Assembly (NCBI GenBank): GCA_963575645.1
Contig: OY754475.1
Coordinates: forward strand, 8,060,001 to 8,124,000
Source: Xanthostigma xanthostigma
Lineage: Eukaryota > Arthropoda > Insecta > Raphidioptera > Raphidiidae
Reading direction: 5' to 3'
DNA length: 64,000 nucleotides
Positions 20,270 through 32,390 of the stretch are shown here, piece by piece (position 1 is the first letter of the stretch; every line of letters begins with the position of its first letter). A model generated the notes under the pieces. That model was not told the DNA's origin. It was given only the letters and a program-made list of their open reading frames with translations, and made no database searches. Made by a program: the position numbers and the translations under genes.

Positions 20270-21216
20270 CCTTATTGCATGGAAGAGGTTCCGGGATCAT
20301 TACCTTTGACTTAATATAAAATGCATGTGCGCTCTTCTGCAATAAGGTTCATAGTACATTCCATAGACCAGTCTTCTTTTAAAATTCGTACAGTACATTG
20401 CAACACGTTCGGCTATTCTAAAGCCGCAGAATCAAGTATACGCTGGTAGCTTTTACAATTAATGGTTAGTTTTAAAAGCCAGACTGACAAATATCCTGTT
20501 GTGATTTTCAAAACAAAGCTGTTCTTTCAAGCCATTTTAAAAAAAACCCAACCTGATGGATTCCCTGTCACAAATAATAATTATCTAACCTATATTACAA
20601 ATGTGTCAACTGTCTAGCAAACAAGTGCACAACGCCGGCGATGGTGTAACCTAGCAACGCCGCGTCGCAAACAAAAGAACAAAGAAGAAAAATGCAAATG
20701 CATTTTATTAGGATTTATATATAGCAGTTTATTTTTATTTCATTTAAAAAGAAACCAAAGAGAGTCCAATTCGTCAAATATAGTAATGCATACAAAATTT
20801 GGAGCTTTGCTTCAATGACGTAACCGAAAATTAAAAACTTTAAATAATATTAAGACCCTTGAGGTCCTCAAGACCAACTTCTAAGTATGATCTTAACAAA
20901 TCAGATATGAAATATCTTTTTTTAAAAATACTGAGATACACTTTTTGCAGTCTTTTTGTTAAGAAAAATATAAACGGCTGGGTCGATTTTGATAGAATTT
21001 CTTTTGGATTATATTGACATTGATACTAACCTAACGCAGTCGATATCATTTTTAAATCAGATAAACTGTTTTGCAGTGTTTCTGTTTGAATGAAAAGAAC
21101 GACTGGCCCGATTTAAAAAAAATCTTTCAGGTTATATTTACGTTAGTACACGTACACAAAAAGAGACATTTTTTTTCAAACATAGTATCGTGAATTTGAA
21201 ACAACAATTTGTTATA
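20270..21216. other. No gene seen
   Basis: AT-rich unique DNA, no exon-like island. Confidence 0.4.
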
Positions 21217-21615
21217 AAGACCGCTGCACACGAGGCTGGATTTGCCGCTAGATTTCTTGCTAGATTTGATTACTAGTTTTCTATAGCGCTGGTTTTCTTA
21301 ATTGCTTTTATGTACTCGCTTCACACGAGACGTCTTTTCAAGCAGTGACAGACAGTTCGAATATAAACACAGACCAAAACGTGTGTCTGTTATTTGACTC
21401 TAAGCAGAATGACGCCGTGTTGGTTTGTGGGCGTTTGTTCATGTCGCCCACGTGACACTGTTCTCAGGGCAAGCAGAGAACCCAGCAACAAAAATAGTTC
21501 CTGTTCTAATTTTGAAATCTATCTTGTGAGCTAGCAGGCGAGCCCGAAGCGACGTCATTTCCAGCCTCGTACCCAGCCTACCAAGCAGTGTTTCAAGCCT
21601 GTGTGCAGCGGCCTT
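21217..21615. mobile_element. TIR element, GACCGCTGCACACGAGGCT ends
   Basis: AAGACCGCTGCACACGAGGC at the left pairs with the complement of AAGGCCGCTGCACACAGGC at the right. The flanks share only TA. The 399-bp interior is GC-richer than its surroundings and has no transposase. Possibly PIF/Harbinger-like. Confidence 0.6.
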
Positions 21616-22160
21616 TAAATTTCAGGTAGTGAACAATGCAAAAATGTGCCGCACCCCTTATATTGCGTCATTGTCTCAGCAGTGTTCCATCAAAAACTCG
21701 GGATGGTACTTTAAAGCAGTATATATAAGAGTATATATAGAGAGTTGACGCCATGTTTATTTTGGTACATCCGGTGTGCTGGCGCGCGCAAAGTGACGTA
21801 AACAAAACAAAAAGCTCCATTTCCTGTTCATCGACACTGTTGAACCGAAATCAGTCAAGGAAGACGAGACGATGACGACGACGACGATACGGATTATCGA
21901 TCATCGATACAACAAAACCGGTGAAATATCGAGCATCGGAATGCTTATATCAATTCCACTTATAGCTTGGATGAACGCGTTTAATGTTATATGCCTTTTC
22001 TTCTTTAAACTTCCGTTATCGATGTATTGTGCAGCACGTTTCGAAAACTTACAGATATAGAAAATAAGGTACACAAAATACAAGACGCGAAAAAGGAATC
22101 GAACGGTTTTCTGAAGAAATTGTCGCAGGATTGTAAAATCTTTAACCATCTATACTAATA
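21616..22160 (+). other. GC-richer stretch with TATA-like boxes and a 62-codon ORF
   Basis: Two GTATATATA(A/G)AG boxes (about 21719-21745) precede a CpG-rich stretch. An ORF at 21872-22060 starts MTTTTIRIIDHRY and holds a hydrophobic segment (LISIPLIAW, then VICLFFF). It could be a small gene, but the start falls in a GAC microsatellite and no family is recognised. Confidence 0.25.
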
Positions 22161-22699
22161 CTAGTGTGACCTGTGCGAATTATTCGCACTAAATAAGTAT
22201 AATAATTATCACTTTACAAAATTATTTTTTAAATATGATTGCAGGTATTCAATTCGTTTCTAATTTTGCACACTGCTTATAACGTTCTTCTTTTTGTTGT
22301 ATAACAATATGAAGCTCAGATAACAGATCGAAGAAATATTTTACTAAAATTGTCATATAGAGGCGCAAGTAGCAAAAGCGTTGAGCTAAGCCGTCAGATG
22401 GTATCATGCAGCATTGCTGTGACGTTGTTCAGCGTTGCTCGCTGTTTCAAAATTAAAGCCGTTAGATGGCAGTATACAGTATTGTGTCTGTTGTATTACA
22501 ATATGAAGTCAGATGGCAGACGTTGTTCAGCGTTGCTGTATTTTAATTAATTTACAAAAACAAAAGCAATAATAAATTTTTTAGTTCTCGATGTCAGTAG
22601 AGCAAGCAAAATGATATTAATTTAGGTGGAGAAATTGTGAGGTTTTTCTAAAAAGGGAGGCAAACATCTTTAACCTTAGCGTATTAATATATTATATGA
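22161..22699 (-). mobile_element. Helitron-like family B, copy 2
   Basis: In reverse orientation: CTAG preceded by A, then the GTGCGAATTATTCGCAC hairpin, and the other end at GA before T (TC start). 539 bp. The same landmarks as 7917-8509 in inverse order. Confidence 0.85.
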
Positions 22700-22815
22700 T
22701 TAAGAAAGGGCAAAGTTTTGTAAGTTTTGATGTAGGAGGTAGTCTCATCTGATTTCAAAATTTCTGTCACCAACGTACCTTCAGGATGAACGTAGACTAT
22801 ATATTATCGTTTCAA
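22700..22815 (+). mobile_element. Helitron-like family C fragment
   Basis: GCAAAGTTTTGTAAGTTTTG, then CTTCAGGATGAACGTAG, match the family C 5' half. It abuts the family B copy. Confidence 0.55.
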
Positions 22816-23045
22816 ATAAATAAAATTATCGACCAATTTTTTCAGACTAAATATCGACAAAATAAAATTATAAATCAATATTACAAAAAATGACGTTTCG
22901 ATCTGCGTTTAGATCTTCTTCAGAAATATCTAAAAAATATAAAAAATTAATTAGTAAAATCTACTTATTTTGTAATAGAATGTAGTAAATAAATTGGTCG
23001 ACAATTTTATTTATTTGAAGAGTTCTATTCAGACGTTTATCAAAG
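22816..23045 (-). repeat. Repeat carrying hammerhead-like motif 2
   Basis: Inverted CGACCAATTTTTTCAG/AAATTGGTCGAC blocks (22840 and 22990) enclose the motif at 22892-22923. Pieces recur at 14485-14559 and 15076-15200. Confidence 0.6.
22892..22923 (-). ncRNA. Hammerhead-ribozyme-like motif 2
   Basis: Reverse strand: CTGAAGA, A, stem GATCT, loop AAACGC, stem AGATC, GAAA, CGTC. The layout (7+1+5+6+5+4+4) is identical to motif 1, but the stem bases differ and still pair, which is covariation. Helix I pairing is poor here, so it may be inactive. Confidence 0.4.
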
Positions 23046-23338
23046 ATTTATATATATTATCGTGTAAAATTCGCAGGATTACTCCTGTCAACACATAAAT
23101 AAACACGTGTTTGATGCTTTTTCAAAAACAGCCCCTTCAGAGGGTGAAAATTAGCAAATAGTGTAAAAATCAACATGGGTGTCATTTTCAAGGTTTGTCA
23201 GGACGTTGATCACGTGAATGTCATCAATTTTGGAATTTATTTGAGGGGTCTACGTCGAGAAAGGAGTAACCATGTCAAATAATGGGCACGCATCCGTGTT
23301 TCGTCTCAATAGCGTGCGAAGCCGCGGGTAACGGCTAG
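23046..23338 (+). mobile_element. Helitron-like family D, 3' end intact
   Basis: Ends GCGAAGCCGCGGGTAACGG then CTAG before T. It has the family CATCCGTGTTTCGTCTCAAT block. The reverse-oriented relative is 26623-27085. Confidence 0.7.
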
Positions 23339-23739
23339 TTTGTATCATGTTTCATGATATTTTTGAAATGCGTTTTAATATTTCGTTAAATGATCTTTGT
23401 AATAAGAAACACTTTCTTGTAAAAAATTAAAGTTATCTAATCTAATCTAAATAAGTTTAGATACTTTTGGAATGTAGGTCCAACATATTTATGTAAATTC
23501 GTCAGAACCTAAGTGACACGATAACATTATGCATTCAGGCTGACCAGATGTTACGTAACCTACTTGTTAGTTTTGTATGCATACTAATTCGTTTATTCAC
23601 TAGCAACCAATGGTAACTGACAAAATACGCGACTACGTTCTGTTGTACCAGCGATGCGCCACTTTATACTCTCTGGTACCAGTAACGCGCGATTCCACCG
23701 CCTTGCTACGATCTTTTTCAACTTCTTCTATATTGTAAA
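23339..23739. other. No gene seen
   Basis: AT-rich, no feature recognised. Confidence 0.4.
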
Positions 23740-24259
23740 TAGTGATGTGCCGGATCGTTAAAAATGTATATCCGCGGATACGGATTTGAATACGGATTTT
23801 TGGTTTCAAGATCCGCGGTTACGGATCTTAACTTTCTTAGAGTACGCGGCGGTAAATATTGCACATCGACCTTTGGAAAGAGACTATCTGTTATGGGAAA
23901 AAGTTATTGACCTCTTTACTCTCATAACAGATTGTCACTTTCCAAAGATCGATGTGCAATATCTCATTATAAAGATAGTTGATTTAGTGCCTTTGAGTTA
24001 TGTACTATTGGTATGGTACTCACTACGATAAATGTTTGCAATATAACGGTGCCAAATACGATTTTAAAAAATAAAAAATAATCTGAATGGAATTTATTTT
24101 AACAGTTTTTCATTATTACCTAATCACCTATATATATAAAATTTCATCTATGAATTGAAAATTAATAAGGTAAAAGTACCGCCAAAAACTAACGGATACG
24201 GATCTTTCTTCTCCCTCGGATATCCGCGGATACGGATACGGATATCCGGCACATCAATA
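23740..24259. mobile_element. hAT-type MITE with inner foldback, copy 2; TSD ATTGTAAA
   Basis: 520 bp, TAGTGATGTGCCGGAT ends, perfect ATTGTAAA on both sides (23732-23739 and 24260-24267). Inverted relative to 5854-6384. The ORF inside spans the inner foldback and is not a gene. Confidence 0.9.
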
Positions 24260-24408
24260 ATTGTAAAGCACCTTTAGACGCTCGAGAGGAACTTATTTCA
24301 CTTTTTAAAACAATTTCTCTTATCTTTACTTTCGAGTCTCCAGTCAATTGGGCGATGGGACCATTCCAACTTCAAAAATATTGAGTTAAATGTCCTTACG
24401 GCATATTT

Positions 24409-24699
24409 TTACAATTTAAAAACTATGTCAGTATTTGCAGCTGCCCAAAAAATGATGCCATATCTCAGTCTAGCTAGAAAGTTACCAAAATACATACATA
24501 CTGAACAGGACATATGCCTCAGAGAGTAGCAAATTTTGCTCAATTGCCTAACCAAGTCATTAAGACGCGATGTCCATTTTATAAGCCGATTTATCGTTAA
24601 CCCTAAGAATTTCACATCTGTAGACAGTTCGCAGTTATAGGTTCCTAAGGTATTTTTTTTTTTTGGGATTTGGGTTGTCCCTTCAGACAGAAATACCAT
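24409..24699 (-). pseudogene. Non-LTR retrotransposon reverse-transcriptase remnant
   Basis: A 96-codon open frame includes VKFLGLTINRLIKWTSRL, then LSKICYSLRHMS and RLRYGIIFWA. The order K-F-L-G-x-x-I, W-x-x-x-(L/H), L-S/K-x-C-Y-x-L-R and Y-G-(I/V)-I-F-W is that of the RT C-terminal part of Jockey/CR1-type LINEs. The YADD catalytic region and the endonuclease are missing. A Helitron-like copy starts at 24727, just upstream on the reading strand. Dead fragment; LINE origin fairly sure, clade uncertain. Confidence 0.75.
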
Positions 24700-24726
24700 T
24701 ATCGTAATTTTACTTTAATTGAAAGA

Positions 24727-25062
24727 CTAGCGGTCCCGCCCGGTTTCACCCGGTTGCAAAAGAACGAGTGAGGGGAGGGACATGAGTATACGCACATTCA
24801 TCTTAGTTTACCGAGATGAATGTTGTGTTCAAATTCCATGATGATCGGAGTTACTGTTCAAAAGTTTTTGTCGGACAGACAAATTTTTCATTGATGCTCC
24901 GCTCCTATTGATCGTAGCGTGATATTATATAGTCAATAGGCTTCCTCGATAAATGGGCTATCCAACAAAAAAAAATTTTTTCAACTTGAACCAGTAGTTC
25001 CTGAGATTAGCGCGTTTAACCAAACATACAAACTCTTCAACTTTATATAATATTAGTATAGA
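24727..25062 (-). mobile_element. Helitron-like family A, full copy
   Basis: Reverse orientation: A then CTAG, the CGGTCCCGCCCGGTTTCACC hairpin region, and the far end AATATTAGTATAGA before T, giving a TC start. 336 bp, non-coding. Confidence 0.8.
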
Positions 25063-26002
25063 TTGATACTTCATTCATTTCTAACCAGCTGTGGCCTTTG
25101 TCAAGATTTTGGAGGCTGTTTGAGACAATTCCCGTAATTAACAAGTATACTTTTGTCTGATTTGAAAATATTAAGAGCGGTCGGCGTGCGCCACCGTCAA
25201 CGTAAGCAGTTCGAGAACACCACTGGCAGGATATTGTCTAACCGCACTGCCGAACAGGTCTGCCCGCACAACACAACACAACCGCAACACAAGGTTCTGC
25301 CCCCGGCCATCCGTCCGTCCGACCCACGTAGTGGCGTGACCGCAGAATAAGTTCTTGTTGAATCAGACCACACAGTACTGTCTGGAATAAAACTATACTC
25401 TCCTATATATGCGATATCCACCTTCCATACGATTCTAATTTAAAGTAAATCACAGGATCAAACAAAAAATTAATATTTGTCAAGTTATAACGCGTAACAT
25501 GTTACGCGTTATAACTTGAAAAATATTAATTTTAGAAAAAAAGTTTAAAGTAAAAGTTGTAGAAAATTTGTAGATTTAAAACTTGTCATTAGCATTTTAT
25601 TGTTTAAACAATTATTAGAAGAGATATCTATGGGTCCAAAAGTCAATAAACAAATCGTAATAGTTGAATAAGTCGTAAACGGTAAGTGATACAAAAAATA
25701 TTATTGAACAAAAAAGATAGTAAATTTAATTATCTACAATAAAGGTTATTACCTTTTTTGGCCTCAAGTGCACGGTTACGGGTTTTTGTAAGGATTTTGT
25801 GCATTTAGTGTCAGTACGTGATACTGAACCTATTTAAGAAAACGAAAAAAAGTTGTAGGATAATGCAGAAAAAAATTCTCTATTACCTGTACTAAATATA
25901 CTTTTATTTTTTTTTACATTGCTTTCTTCTAAGGCTTACATTTAAATTTTATTTAATTAATTTTAAAAAAAAATATTAGTTAAAAAAAGTTTAAATACTG
26001 CT
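25063..26002. other. Mostly AT-rich; GC-rich island 25150-25350; small palindrome 25488-25519
   Basis: The 200-bp island at 25150-25350 (GGTCTGCCCGCACAACAC and similar) stands out by composition. Both strands have short open frames, but nothing is recognised. At 25488 TAACGCGTAACATGTTACGC forms the core of a longer palindrome (CAAGTTATAACGCG and its mirror). Confidence 0.35.
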
Positions 26003-26156
26003 TTTTATCGACAAAAACTTTTGAACACTAACTCAGATCATCATGAAATTTGGACACAACATTCATTTCGGTAAACTTAGATGAATGCGTGTACTCATGT
26101 TCCTCCTTTTCCCATTCGTTCTTTTACACCCGGGTGAAACCGGACGGGACCGCTAG
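26003..26156 (+). mobile_element. Helitron-like family A, 5'-truncated
   Basis: Ends CCCGGGTGAAACCGGACGGG and ACCGCTAG before T. The 5' half is missing. Confidence 0.7.
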
Positions 26157-26622
26157 TATATCATATGAGAAAAAATACTCTAAATTATTTAAATAGATTA
26201 TGTACCAAGCGGCAGAAGGTTGGAACGACATGGGTTTTTTGCGCATATTCGTAACTCAATCGCATGATTTTCGAATTAAAAACATGATTGGGATAGTGTT
26301 GTAAGCTTTCAAACGTGAGAAGTGACGGCGGCACGCTTTCACTTAATAACAAGCGTAAACAAAATGGCCAACAACTGTCCGTATCAATTGTGAATCCGGC
26401 ACGCGCGACAATAATCGAACAATAAACAACAGGTTCGCTCGGTTTACATAATCGACATTATAAACGGATAATTCAATTGTTTGTTGTAATTAGCGTCCGC
26501 GTGTTTTGTTGCTTTTGATATACGCTTTAATCAAGCAGCCTATGAAAACACCGACCGTGTCGATTAGCCGATAAATGAATTTATGATAACAGAACTGTGG
26601 CTGAAGTCAATATATATATATA
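26157..26622. other. Unique GC-richer stretch, possibly regulatory
   Basis: No repeat ends or open frames. TAAT and TTGTTTG-type motifs are frequent around 26400-26560. The function is a guess. Confidence 0.25.
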
Positions 26623-27085
26623 CTAGTCTTTACCCGCGGCGTCGCACGCGATTGAGACGAAACACGGATGCATTTCAATTTATTTGGCATAGTTACTCCT
26701 TGTCGACGCAGACTCCCCTAATTAATTTCAAAATTGATGATTAGCGTCCTGACAAACCTTAAAAATAACACCCACGTTGATTTTTGGACGATTTACCTCT
26801 TTTCACCATGGCTTTGTTTTTGAAAAAGCATGAAACACGTGTTTATTTATTTGTTGACAAGAGTAATCCTGCGCATTTTAGAATTGATACATCTATCTTA
26901 TATGATTTCTCCATGCAAATTTTGAACCCCCGTTACACCCTTTTGAAAGTTCAATTTTCAAAAATCTGTTATTAGCGAATGCATAAGTTATAATTAACTA
27001 TCTGTGTGCCAAATTTCAGCCCAATCCGTGCAGTGGTTTGAGCTGTGCGTTGATAAATCAGTCAGCCAGTCATGGTTTCCCTTTA
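26623..27085 (-). mobile_element. Helitron-like family D, reverse
   Basis: CTAGTCTTTACCCGCGGCGT, the ACGAAACACGGATG block and the GAGCTGTGCGTTGATAAATC part of this interspersed family. The 5' end is not clear. Confidence 0.65.
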
Positions 27086-27242
27086 TATAATTTAAATTAC
27101 GAATAAATTATTTATTATTACAATTTGGTCGACATTATTTTATTCAAATGAAATAATAAGATGTATGACTTTAAAAGTTATGGCTAATGTGGTTTCGTCT
27201 GACAAAAGATACTTTTTTTCTTGTACATCCGGTATACTATTG

Positions 27243-27496
27243 CAGGGGTGGCAAACCTATGGCACGCGACAGATTATTATGGGCACGGCGTTGATTGAGC
27301 TGCAAAATCTAAATAATCAAAAAATATGCCAAATAACAAATATGAGAAAGTACCTATTATCGAAATTATTCTTTTCATCTATGTTTGATTCATTTTTTTG
27401 ACAACTAAATTTATTTGGCTGTCGGTACGTCATAGCTACATTAAAAAATGTTGGAAAAAAAATGGCACGTAGATGTAGAAAAGTTCGCCACCCCTG
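27243..27496. mobile_element. hAT-type MITE, CAGGGGTGGC ends
   Basis: Left CAGGGGTGGCAAACCTATGG and right complement CAGGGGTGGCGAACTTTTC, 254 bp. The 8-bp flanks (TACTATTG/TAACTGTT) are similar but not identical. Confidence 0.65.
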
Positions 27497-27989
27497 TAAC
27501 TGTTGTATACAAGCGATCAGATATCATTCGAGTCGCAGAGGTGAGATGCGCTAGACCATTGAATAAAGTAGACGCCTGGGAATATACAGGATTTTGCGTA
27601 ACGTTTAAATTATTGTGTGCCTCGTGTACAATGTTCCACCATTTTGTTACAGTGGCGCCCAGCGGTGATTACACTGGGATTTCATAAATAAATTAAATAC
27701 AATTTTCGGCCCACGATGTTGCGATTTTATTTGCTAACATTAATCAGTAGGTACTGGCCTCGTTCTCCTGAAGTTCGTTTTCAGGATTTTTGTCTATTTG
27801 TCTATCTGAAGCGAGTACACCGCCAAGTATCTTAACGAAACCTTAGCAACCCAATACAATTTTTTTAATCTGTATCTAATAATAATAAAAAAACAACATA
27901 AAAATATAATTATTATTTAAGTACAAAAGAAATGGAAATAATAAGACAAGTCCAAATTACAATTAGGAATTTTTTTCATCATTTTTACC

Positions 27990-28170
27990 ATTCCAACCCA
28001 CAAGTGGGGAATGGTACTAGTTTAGGTCAACAATTTTACAATTCTTTTCGTTTTGAGGTCCCCGAATCGAAAAAACATATTTTTGGAAAAACTCTGTACG
28101 TCTGTTAGTCTGTGAACACGATACAGGTCAAACGGATGAGCGGATTGAAACCAAATTTTGGGAGCATGTT
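27990..28170. repeat. Interspersed repeat fragment
   Basis: ATTCCAACCCACAAGTGGGG to GCGGATTGAAACCAAATTTT. The last block recurs at 16198-16225 inside family F copy 2. Confidence 0.5.
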
Positions 28171-29682
28171 TGGTACGCAAATATGAAGAGCCTTATTGTT
28201 TTTGTGGGAAAAAAAGATGACGCAGCTGTATAAGTACGCCACTGTTACTACGCCACTGCAGTGTGTTGTATACGAACGGAACGCCTACTGTCGTAAACAG
28301 TGCCTCAAACACAATGGCTTCAACTGTTTACCTCAATATAATACCTTAGAATGTCGTCTCAAACAAAGCCTTCCACTTACAAGCCAATAAAATATTATAA
28401 TCGTTTTAACAAACCGACTCTGTATTTATACTGTTTTCTCTAAAGAAGCCAATTTCGAACAAAGACAGTTCTTTTGCAATTGTGCAAGAATTATTTAAAA
28501 ATATAAAAACGCAACGTCTCTTATATTCCCTCAAACAGAGTTATCTGCAATTGTTTGGTTATGTTTGCTCGTAAATCAGCTGTTCGCCATCCGCCATGTT
28601 TGATTAATGCGCACTTGTTTCAAGACTACACTGTTGTTAACGGCATACTTGTTGGACGTGTCCTAGCCGTGTAAAATATGTCTCCGACAGAAAAATATAG
28701 AACAGATGTCTGACTAATAATCTCTATCTCTCTCAAACTAATACAGTAAAAAGAAAAGTATAGATATAGACACAATATATCCGAAAAATAACTACAACAA
28801 TATACTTCCAGTCGTATAAGTCGAACAGCATATATATCACAACCATTTATAAAAAAAACATGATGGCGCTCAACGAACAGCTGATCGAACAAATACATAA
28901 CCACAAAACAGTAATAATTCCATGTATTAAAATCAATTATTTGATGACACAGATATCACCGCATGACAAGTGAGTGATAAACGAGACGTTTTTACGATTT
29001 AAAAACAATTGATGTGCACGAAACAAAATTAACACTCACACAAGTTGACGTTTCGAATTTATGAGTTAAACTATTAAACTTTTACCGTATAATTGCAGTT
29101 AAAGCAGTTAGTACAGGTTAAATTGTGCATAAAGTTATTTATTACTATACTTTTATACAAATGTGGTCGTTCGTTTTACATTATTGTACCAGAAAATATA
29201 CAGAAACACGTGTCTTATTTTTATAACTCTTGAAGACACATTTCAAATTAAAAACACTGGAATTTATCAATGTCGATAGTTGTCAGTTGTTTTAGATTTA
29301 ACGGATTTTATTTTATTGAGAGTTTTTAGGTTATTTGTTTAACAGCTGTTATCTGTGCCTTCGTTCGTGTGAAAGTCGATTTTTGCAACGAATTCGATCG
29401 CGTAAATGTCGGTTTTGTTCGCGAAACTGTTTTAACCCGTGTATAGCCGAATAAAAAGTATATAATGTACTTTAAATTTGGGAATCAACCGATCATGACG
29501 TTGCATTTAAATTGGTTCATTGTTTTTTTTTTTTTCAGTAGAAAGACGACAAGAATACTGAAAAGGCGTTATTCAAGTCTATAGGTATCATACAAAATAC
29601 CCAAAAATTCTGTAAGAAAACGAAATTACAGATTATAATGGTTCATTTTCATTTCAAATACAGTTCTAATTGTTTACACTCT
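28171..29682. other. No confirmed gene; promoter-like patch near 29250-29450
   Basis: AT-rich. Around 29340-29430 CpG and GTCGATTTTTGCAACG-type sequence rises, and a long T tract with CAG (29523-29537) looks like a strong acceptor. The sequence after it reaches stops quickly, and the TCAGTT nearby lacks a DPE, so no exon or promoter is called. Confidence 0.35.
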
Positions 29683-30127
29683 ACAGGATGTGCAGGGAGG
29701 CGGAGCTACAAATTTTTCGATGCTAGCGTTTGTGGTGAGCACTAGGGGAAACTCCAAACTCAAATTTTCCGTATGTCAGTGAGCAATGTTTATTAAAAGT
29801 GAAAATAGTTATAATTTTATGAAGTTTTTTAATTACAAAGAAAACATAGGAAAACTAAGCAATCTGGAAATGCTTGTTGTGTTCCGGGCTGTTGCGCTGA
29901 TGGCGATTTAAGTAACATAAAGACCATTGGCGCCCTAATTTGACGTACCACTATCAGTGTAAACAAGTTAACATCAGTTTTCCTTATTACATTTTTTTTG
30001 ACACATCATGGCCAACTAGTTTTTGTCTTATCACCTTAGAAACATGTCGCGATTTCCATAAAAAGTGAGTTCAATAATTCTCTATTACCCACTAGCGGCG
30101 CTAGTAGGCTTCGTGCACACAGCTACC
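29683..30127. mobile_element. Family H element, uninterrupted copy
   Basis: About 445 bp from the ATGTGCAGGGAGGCGG end to CTTCGTGCACACAGC. Aligns throughout with 41107-42362 once that copy's two insertions are removed. It gives the empty site GAAGTTTTTTAATTAC for the family F insertion. The TIR is GGCT(A/G)TGTGCA-like; the transposon class is unknown. Confidence 0.75.
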
Positions 30128-31316
30128 ATGCGCGTGAGGACATGTGACAGTCGAAAGCAATAAAGTCGAGGAAAAAAAACATTGTAAGACCTGACTTATC
30201 GAGCATTGACTTAAATTGTACAATGCACAGTACAAGTATTACGCTGAACTTACAACTCTTTTTTTATTATATTATTTTCCGATATTGAAAATTCTCGAAA
30301 GTTTATTTGACCTGGAAAAAGATTTCGGCAAACTTTGATATATTAAAATAAATTTTTCAAAGTTTCAGCACGCTTTCCGAAAAGAGACACTGTTTTTCCG
30401 CGAATATATTCTCCGCAATAACAATTTTCATATGTATAAATCCTGTACAAAACAAGAAAAAGAATATTTCAAAGTTGCACATTTTTATTTCCTTTTTTCG
30501 CACGTTCAATATCATTTTTCACGATGCATTGTAAGTCATCTATCTATCTCACTTTTCTAATCTATCTGCAGAACCGGTTACTATCTATCTGCCTTGCTTC
30601 ATCTCACAGGAAACATTACACTGTCGACGTGGAATACTGTTATCTTTGTCTATTATATGCATTTGATAATATTTTAACTCCTTTTCTATTACATTCTACT
30701 TTTTGTATTGCTTATTTATTATTATGATTGGAAAGGATCTATAAAAATATTATTTACACAGGAAAAATCTCTAGTAAAGCGGGTCTCCTAAAAACTATCT
30801 GCATGCCAGACTATAGAAAGAAAGAATCGTTTCGAGGCAAACAAATATTTGTTTGTGCCTATTGGATCATAAAATTTATTTGGGTCAAACAGTGTCTGTC
30901 TGCCTCAAACAACATTTGTTTGAATCAAATAAAACAAATACCTGTTTGCCTCAACTGTAAGTTACTTTAAATTTTTATTTCGAAATATATTTTAGTTCCT
31001 GATCATATCGTAATGGTTATTTTATTAATCTAATCACTGAAAAAAATACAAATAAGAAAGAAGAAATGTAGAAAATACGCGCTATTGTCGAATTTTCAAA
31101 ACGCAGCGTGACGTCAGAGCATACCTATATGTATCAACAACAGTTTCCATGACGACTGTGTCGTCTCACAGTAAGATTATGTCAGTATTTAGAGAAAACA
31201 ACAAACAAACTTCATTTAGAACATTGAGAATTTGACATCAAGGTTGACATGCATCGTATATTATGACGTCACATAAGTTCGTCAAATAACGCGCGGTTCA
31301 AGGCTAGCCTTCTGCT
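30128..31316. other. No gene seen
   Basis: AT-rich. Two short open frames (30524 and 30728) lack recognisable content. GTTTGCCTC/GTTTGTGCC-type repeats occur at 30840-30960. Confidence 0.4.
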
Positions 31317-31620
31317 CGTGTGGTGTATACTATTTTTCTTCATACCTCGGTCGAAAATAAGCTTATTAATTTCATTAATTACATAAAAACACAGATAAAT
31401 TCCAAGCAAGCAGCTTTGAGGTTATAGTTAAAAACCCGAATGACAGCTGTTCGCGACTATTGGCTGGCGGCAGTTTCATGAAGCGGTATTCGTGATAACT
31501 ATTTTTCTTTATAGTCGGTCGAAAGTACGTACTTCTCGCATTAGTGCGTGTAATCGCACCAATGCGTAAATGTTCGACTTTCCGCTTTATAATTGACGTA
31601 CTTTCGACCGAGGTTGTTTC
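31317..31620. repeat. Family J repeat, copy 1
   Basis: CGTGTGGTGTATAC, CTTCATACCTCGGTCG and ATGACAGCTGTTCGCGACTA recur at 46674-47026. GTCGGTCGAAAGTACGTACT faces an inverted partner near 31600. Confidence 0.65.
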
Positions 31621-32090
31621 TACGATTGTTGTCGACGGGCGATTTTTTCTCATATTATTGTACTTGATGAAAATTTATTTGCAAAAATTATACTAACGGG
31701 TGTGGAGTGCAGCCATCTTCGTTTATATCATTAATATTTATGGCGACCTCATATATCTCCGTTCTTTTCTCTCAACCGCTAATATATTATCGACTGTCTG
31801 GTTGCAAAACTCAGTATTTCGCTCGCATGTGTATTTCTTCTTAATGCATTGTTTGCAGTTGACTTTATCACAGATTAACAGCTTTGTTTTTTTACAAACA
31901 AAAAAACACACGCCTGTACAATAAAGCTTATTTTAAACTCAGCTAAATGCCTTTCGAGCATTTTTTGACACGGCTTCTACATTTTTATTATAGGTATAAT
32001 TTTAGACCTTGTTTCGCTCGAGTAGGTTTTGATTTGGCAACAGATTTCTCATATTACCGTGTTTATTTATCCTAAAAAAATACTTATAAC
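31621..32090. other. No gene seen
   Basis: AT-rich, nothing recognised. Confidence 0.4.
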
Positions 32091-32253
32091 CTAGTGGTCC
32101 GGTCCGGCTTCGCCCGAATTTATTTTTTCGACGACTTATGTGCTTTTATTTTAACGCGATAATATGGCCATCCTTAAGTCCCATTTTAAATATTTTGAAA
32201 TTGGATGAGTAGTTTTTGAGAATACCTCAACAAACTTTACCTCTTTTTATAGA
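32091..32253 (-). mobile_element. Helitron-like family C, short copy with both ends
   Basis: Reverse: CTAG, then GGTCCGGTCCGGCTTCGCCC, to ACTTTACCTCTTTTTATAGA before T. Only 163 bp, internally shortened. Confidence 0.65.
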
Positions 32254-32390
32254 TTTTTAATTCGTTTATGCCCGTTCTTCCACCATAATATACCCGGTTC
32301 TTCCACCGTAATATACATCTTTATTCAAAATGCGCAACTAAGTTTTCGCACTACCCTCTCTATAAGATATATATGCTTTATATGCATATA

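Noticed and set aside
21850..21890. TCAGTC initiator-like site in a CpG-rich stretch
   Set aside because: No DPE at +28; the downstream sequence is a GAC microsatellite.
22350..22550. ORFs at 8216, 22350, 53743 and 58830
   Set aside because: All are the same interior of Helitron-like family B on different strands.
23786..24031. 81-codon forward ORF
   Set aside because: Runs across the inner foldback of a hAT MITE; the same frame type appears in the other copy at 6128-6382.
25153..25421. Overlapping ORFs in the GC-rich island
   Set aside because: Pro/Gln/Thr-rich by composition, both strands open, no motif or splice signals.
29290..29320. TCAGTT initiator-like site
   Set aside because: No DPE or TATA at the required spacing.
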